From Cavia porcellus (taxonomy: Eukaryota > Chordata > Mammalia > Rodentia > Caviidae), in the NCBI RefSeq assembly GCF_034190915.1, contig NW_026947485.1, forward strand, positions 33,431,519-33,495,518: DNA of 64,000 bases, in the 5' to 3' direction. The notes beneath the pieces were generated by a model that was given only the letters and a program-made list of their open reading frames with translations, ran no database searches and was not told the origin of the DNA. A program made the translations under genes and the position numbers. This document shows, piece after piece, positions 60,897-64,000 of this stretch (position 1 is the first letter of the stretch; the number at the start of each line of letters is the position of its first letter).

Positions 60897-61310
60897 CTGG
60901 TTTCCTGCCATGCTGGACCAGCTTCAGAAAATTGGGCCTGCCTGCCTGCCTGCGCCCTGAACTCTGGACTGGGTGGCCTGGGGTGAGTATACCTGCAACA
61001 TCCCAAGCCCCTGGGGAGTAGTTTAAGATCTTAGCTCCTGCCAACAAAGGAACTTTACGGCTTCTTGCAGCTCAGCAAGGCTTAGACCGGCCTGCACCAA
61101 ATTTCTGGTTTCCTGCCATGCTCAGCCAGCTCTGGGGAATTGGGCCTACCTCCCTGCACCCTGAACTCTGGAGACTGGGAGGCCTGGGGTAAGTGTCCCT
61201 GCTCCATCCCGAGCTCCTGGGAGGAAGTTTAAGATCACTGCTCCCACCAGCCAGGGAACTTTATGGCTTCCTACCACACTGGACCAGCACAGCAGGGCTT
61301 AGCCCTGATT
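60897..61310 (+). repeat. Two ~206-bp tandem units in the L1 5' UTR
   Basis: CTGGTTTCCTGCCATGCT at 60897 recurs at 61105; GTTTAAGATC at 61021 recurs at 61227; AACTTTACGGCTTC at 61051 recurs as AACTTTATGGCTTC at 61257. The period is therefore 206-208 bases. The arrangement recalls the promoter monomers of mouse L1; homology to those is not implied. Confidence 0.88.
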
Positions 61311-61454
61311 GCCCTACTCCCAGTGACACTCTCTCAATCCAGGGAACTGGGAGGTCAGAGTCCCAGAAGCTGAGAGCATAGAGGAGGATTTCGAACAGGC
61401 TCAAGGGAAGCCTTGGAGTAACACTAGAAACACAGAAATATAGGAAAATGACAA

Positions 61455-62489
61455 AATGAAAGACCAAAATACAATCTCAAGCCTCCACCTCATCCCAAGA
61501 AGCCTTAGGAGCTTTGTACATAGAAGAAAACATATGCCATACACCTGAAATATCTGAAATAATAGCAACACAATAAAGAAGCAACTACGGGAAGCTTTAA
61601 AGGAATTCAAACTAGAAATAATCTCCCAGGTAAAAGAAGAAATGATAAAAGAAATGAAAGAGATGCTGAACATATCTAAAGAAGAGACAGTTAAAAAATT
61701 GGAGGAACTAAATGAAAAGATAGAATCCCTGGATGAACAATATAAGAAACAAACAGAATACATGAAGCAGATACAAAGAGATATGCAGGAAATAAAAAAT
61801 CCCATTGAAAGTGGTAAAAACAACCTGTGAAAGTGAAGACAGAATTCAGACCTCAAAGACAAGATTGCAGCTAGTGAACAGGAAAAGAAAGATATTTTAA
61901 AAATAACAAGGAATCAGGAAATAACAAACAGCTGCAAGATGATGCAAAGTAAAATAACATAAGATTGATAGGGATAAATGAAAAAGAAGGGGATAATATA
62001 AAGGATGTCAAGAGGATATTTAGAGAAGTAATAGCTGAAAATTTCCCAGACATGAGAATGGAAACTGAAATCAGGATCAGTGAAGCATATAGAACTCCAA
62101 ATAGTCATAACCAAAATAAAACTACACCCAGACATATGATAATCACCATCCCAGAAATCCAAGGTAAGAATAGAATACTAAAGCTGTAGAGAGAAAGACA
62201 GATCACCTACAAAGGAAAACCTATCAGAATCACAGCAGACTTCTCAGCACAAACAATAAAGTCAAGAAGAGCATGGAGTGAAGTTTTTCAGATCCTAAAG
62301 GAAAATGATTTCCAAGCTAGACTGATGTACCCTGAAAAACTGTCCTTCAAAATGGATGGAGAAATAAGATACTTCCTTGACAAAGAACAGTTGAAGAACT
62401 TCATGATCACCAAGCCATCCCTGCAAAGAATACTGAAAGACAGTTTAGATACACTCAGGAAAAAACCACTAAGCAAAGCAAACAATTAA
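61455..62489 (+). pseudogene. L1 ORF1 (ORF1p, RNA-binding chaperone), broken
   Basis: Reads as the trimeric nucleic-acid chaperone of L1. A lysine/glutamate coiled coil is open at 61642-61830 (ends ...PIESGKNN). An RRM part follows ('IAENFPDMR', 'EAYRTPNSHNQNK') at about 61965-62189. A C-terminal domain ('YKGKPIRITADFS', 'YPEKLSFKMDGEI') ends at TAA 62487-62489. At least a stop at about 61828 and one at 62187 interrupt it, and the N-terminal part is also shifted. Pseudogene. Confidence 0.88.
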
Positions 62490-62544
62490 ACAGAATGGAA
62501 CGATAAAGATGCAATATCAGAAAGATAACATGTAAGCAATAAAC

Positions 62545-64000
62545 CAATATATAACAATTATAACCATTAATGTAAATTATCTCAATGCACCAACTAAAAG
62601 AAACAGACTGGCAGAATGGATCAAGAAACAATATCCAACCATATGCTGTTTACAAGAAACCCATCTAACCCAACAGGATACTCACAGACTGAAGGTCAAA
62701 GGATGGAAAACAATATTTCATGCAACAGGAACCCCAAAAAAGCAGGGGTAGCTATTATGTTTCCAAACAATGTGAACTTCAAACCAAGAATTATCAGAAG
62801 AGATAAAGAAGGTTATTACATACTGGTTAGGAGAAAACTTCAAGAGGAAGAGATAACAATCTTAAATATATATGCAACAAATTACAGAGCATCCAGTTAT
62901 ATAAAGCATCTATTAATAGAAATGAAAAACCAAATTAGCAATAACACAGTTATAACAGGAGACCTTAAAACACCATTCACACCAAGGGACAGATCAACCA
63001 GACAGAAAACCAGCAAAGAAATAACAGAATTGAATCACACCTGTGAACAAATGGACTTGGTAGACATATACAAAGTATTCCATCCAACAACATCAAAATA
63101 CACATTCTTCTCAGCAGTACATGGGACATTCTCTAAAATAGACTATGTACTAGCCACAGAACATATTTAAAGAAATGCAAAAGAATTGAAATTATCCCAT
63201 TCATGTCATTGGACCATAGCGCCATGAAACTAGAAATTAATGATAAAAGATACTACAAAATTCCTACAAACACATAGATACTGAATAACACACTCTTGAG
63301 TAATCAGTTGGTCACAGGGGGAATTAAAGAAGAAATTAAACAATGCCTTAAAGCAAATGAAAATACAAATACAACTTACCAGAATCTGTGGGATGCAATG
63401 AAAACTGTCCTCAGAGGAAAATTTATTGCACTGAGTTCCCACGTCAAGAAAACAGAATAAATACAAATAAATAACCTGATGCTGCACCTCCAACATCTAG
63501 AAAAGAAGAGCAAGTCAAGCCCAAAGCCAAAAGAAGGGAGGAAATTATAAAAATCAGAGCAGAAATTAATGCAATAGAGACTAAAAAAACAATCCAAAAA
63601 ATCAATGCATCAAAGAGTTGGTTCTTTGAAAGAATAAAATTGACAAGCCCTTAGCCAGCCCTATTTTAAAAAGTGAAGAAAAAGCTCAAATTTATTCAAA
63701 AAGGAATGAAAAAGGTGAAATCACTATAGACTCTGGAGAAATACAGAAGATCATCAACACCTATTTCAAAAACCTCTACTCTCATAGGGTTGATAATACA
63801 GAAGAGATTGACAGATTCCTAGAAACATATGAAGCTCCAAAGCTAGGTCAAGATGATGTAAAACTACTAAATAACTCAATTTCTATTAATGAAATTGAAA
63901 ATGTAATTAAGTCCTTACCTACAAAGAAGACCCCAGGCCCAGACAGATTCACAGCAGAATTTTACAAGAAATACTTGTAGCATTAAGAAGACTTAATGCT
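62545..64000 (+). pseudogene. L1 ORF2 (endonuclease and start of reverse transcriptase), broken and cut by window end
   Basis: The AP-endonuclease domain is recognisable from 'LNAPTKRNRLAEWIKKQ' through QETHL, KKAGVAI, NIYA, 'VDIYKVFHPTTSKYTFF' and LDHSAMKLE. A one-base deletion near 62738-62745 shifts the frame, and stops occur later (for example 63168). The usual catalytic GDFN is GDLK here, with Lys replacing Asn at 62967-62969. The sequence then passes SWFFERI and 'LPTKKTPGPD', just before the polymerase core, and leaves the window. Confidence 0.9.

Larger units (their letters stand above)
60555..64000 (+). mobile_element. L1 (LINE-1) with long 5' region, ORF1 and start of ORF2; runs off the window
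   Basis: The order is a CpG-containing GC-rich 5' UTR (60555-61450), ORF1 (about 61455-62489), a short spacer, then the ORF2 endonuclease and the start of the reverse-transcriptase domain up to the window edge. It is thus a 5'-complete or nearly complete insertion, unlike the truncated L1 tails elsewhere. Both frames are broken by stops and frameshifts, so it cannot be active. Its 3' end and target-site duplication lie outside. The left boundary is where GC-rich sequence begins after an A run and is approximate. Confidence 0.93.

Overview
The window is vertebrate nuclear DNA from a rodent, most probably a squirrel, marmot or ground squirrel (Sciuromorpha). It has spliced exons with GT-AG introns, a high density of old L1, MIR and LTR fragments, many microsatellites, and no dense open reading frames. 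The lineage clue is several SINEs in which a B1 (7SL-derived) monomer is followed by an A-rich linker and an ID (tRNA-Ala-like) unit. This B1-dID architecture is known from squirrels, mountain beavers and dormice.

Only one protein-coding gene can be supported: PPP1R17 (G-substrate) on the + strand. It has a probable non-coding first exon ending at 20611 and coding segments at 25335-25416, 27136-27288, 28558-28710 and 35038-35117. A 3' UTR of about 1.2 kb ends after an AATAAA at 36282. The segments join in phase into a 155-residue protein that keeps both PKG-type phosphorylation sites (Thr68, Thr119) in an identical [13 protein letters not shown] context. No neighbouring gene is recognised; in human the locus lies between ITPRID1 and PDE1C, and no exon of either was identified here.

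Layout: 1-20.4 kb is intergenic with L1, MIR and LTR remnants and microsatellites. 20.4-36.3 kb is PPP1R17. 36.3-41.1 kb is unassigned. 41.13-43.14 kb is a degenerate telomere-like satellite. 43.6-45.4 kb is a SINE cluster with an inverted duplication. 45.4-60.5 kb is sparse intergenic DNA with an ERVL-type LTR, a hAT MITE and L1/SINE pieces. 60.55-64.0 kb is the 5' two thirds or so of a long, mutated L1 with a tandemly repeated 5' region.

The least ordinary feature is the roughly 2 kb CCCTAA-rich block. It is not a simple interstitial telomere: in its left half a spacer related to GTACTTGCACCCCAACACT recurs every 73-83 bp between short runs of telomere-like hexamers, which makes it a composite minisatellite. 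Second is an inverted ~100 bp duplication that splits a B1-dID SINE and has its partner about 0.2 kb downstream. I saw no sign of a new protein-coding system.
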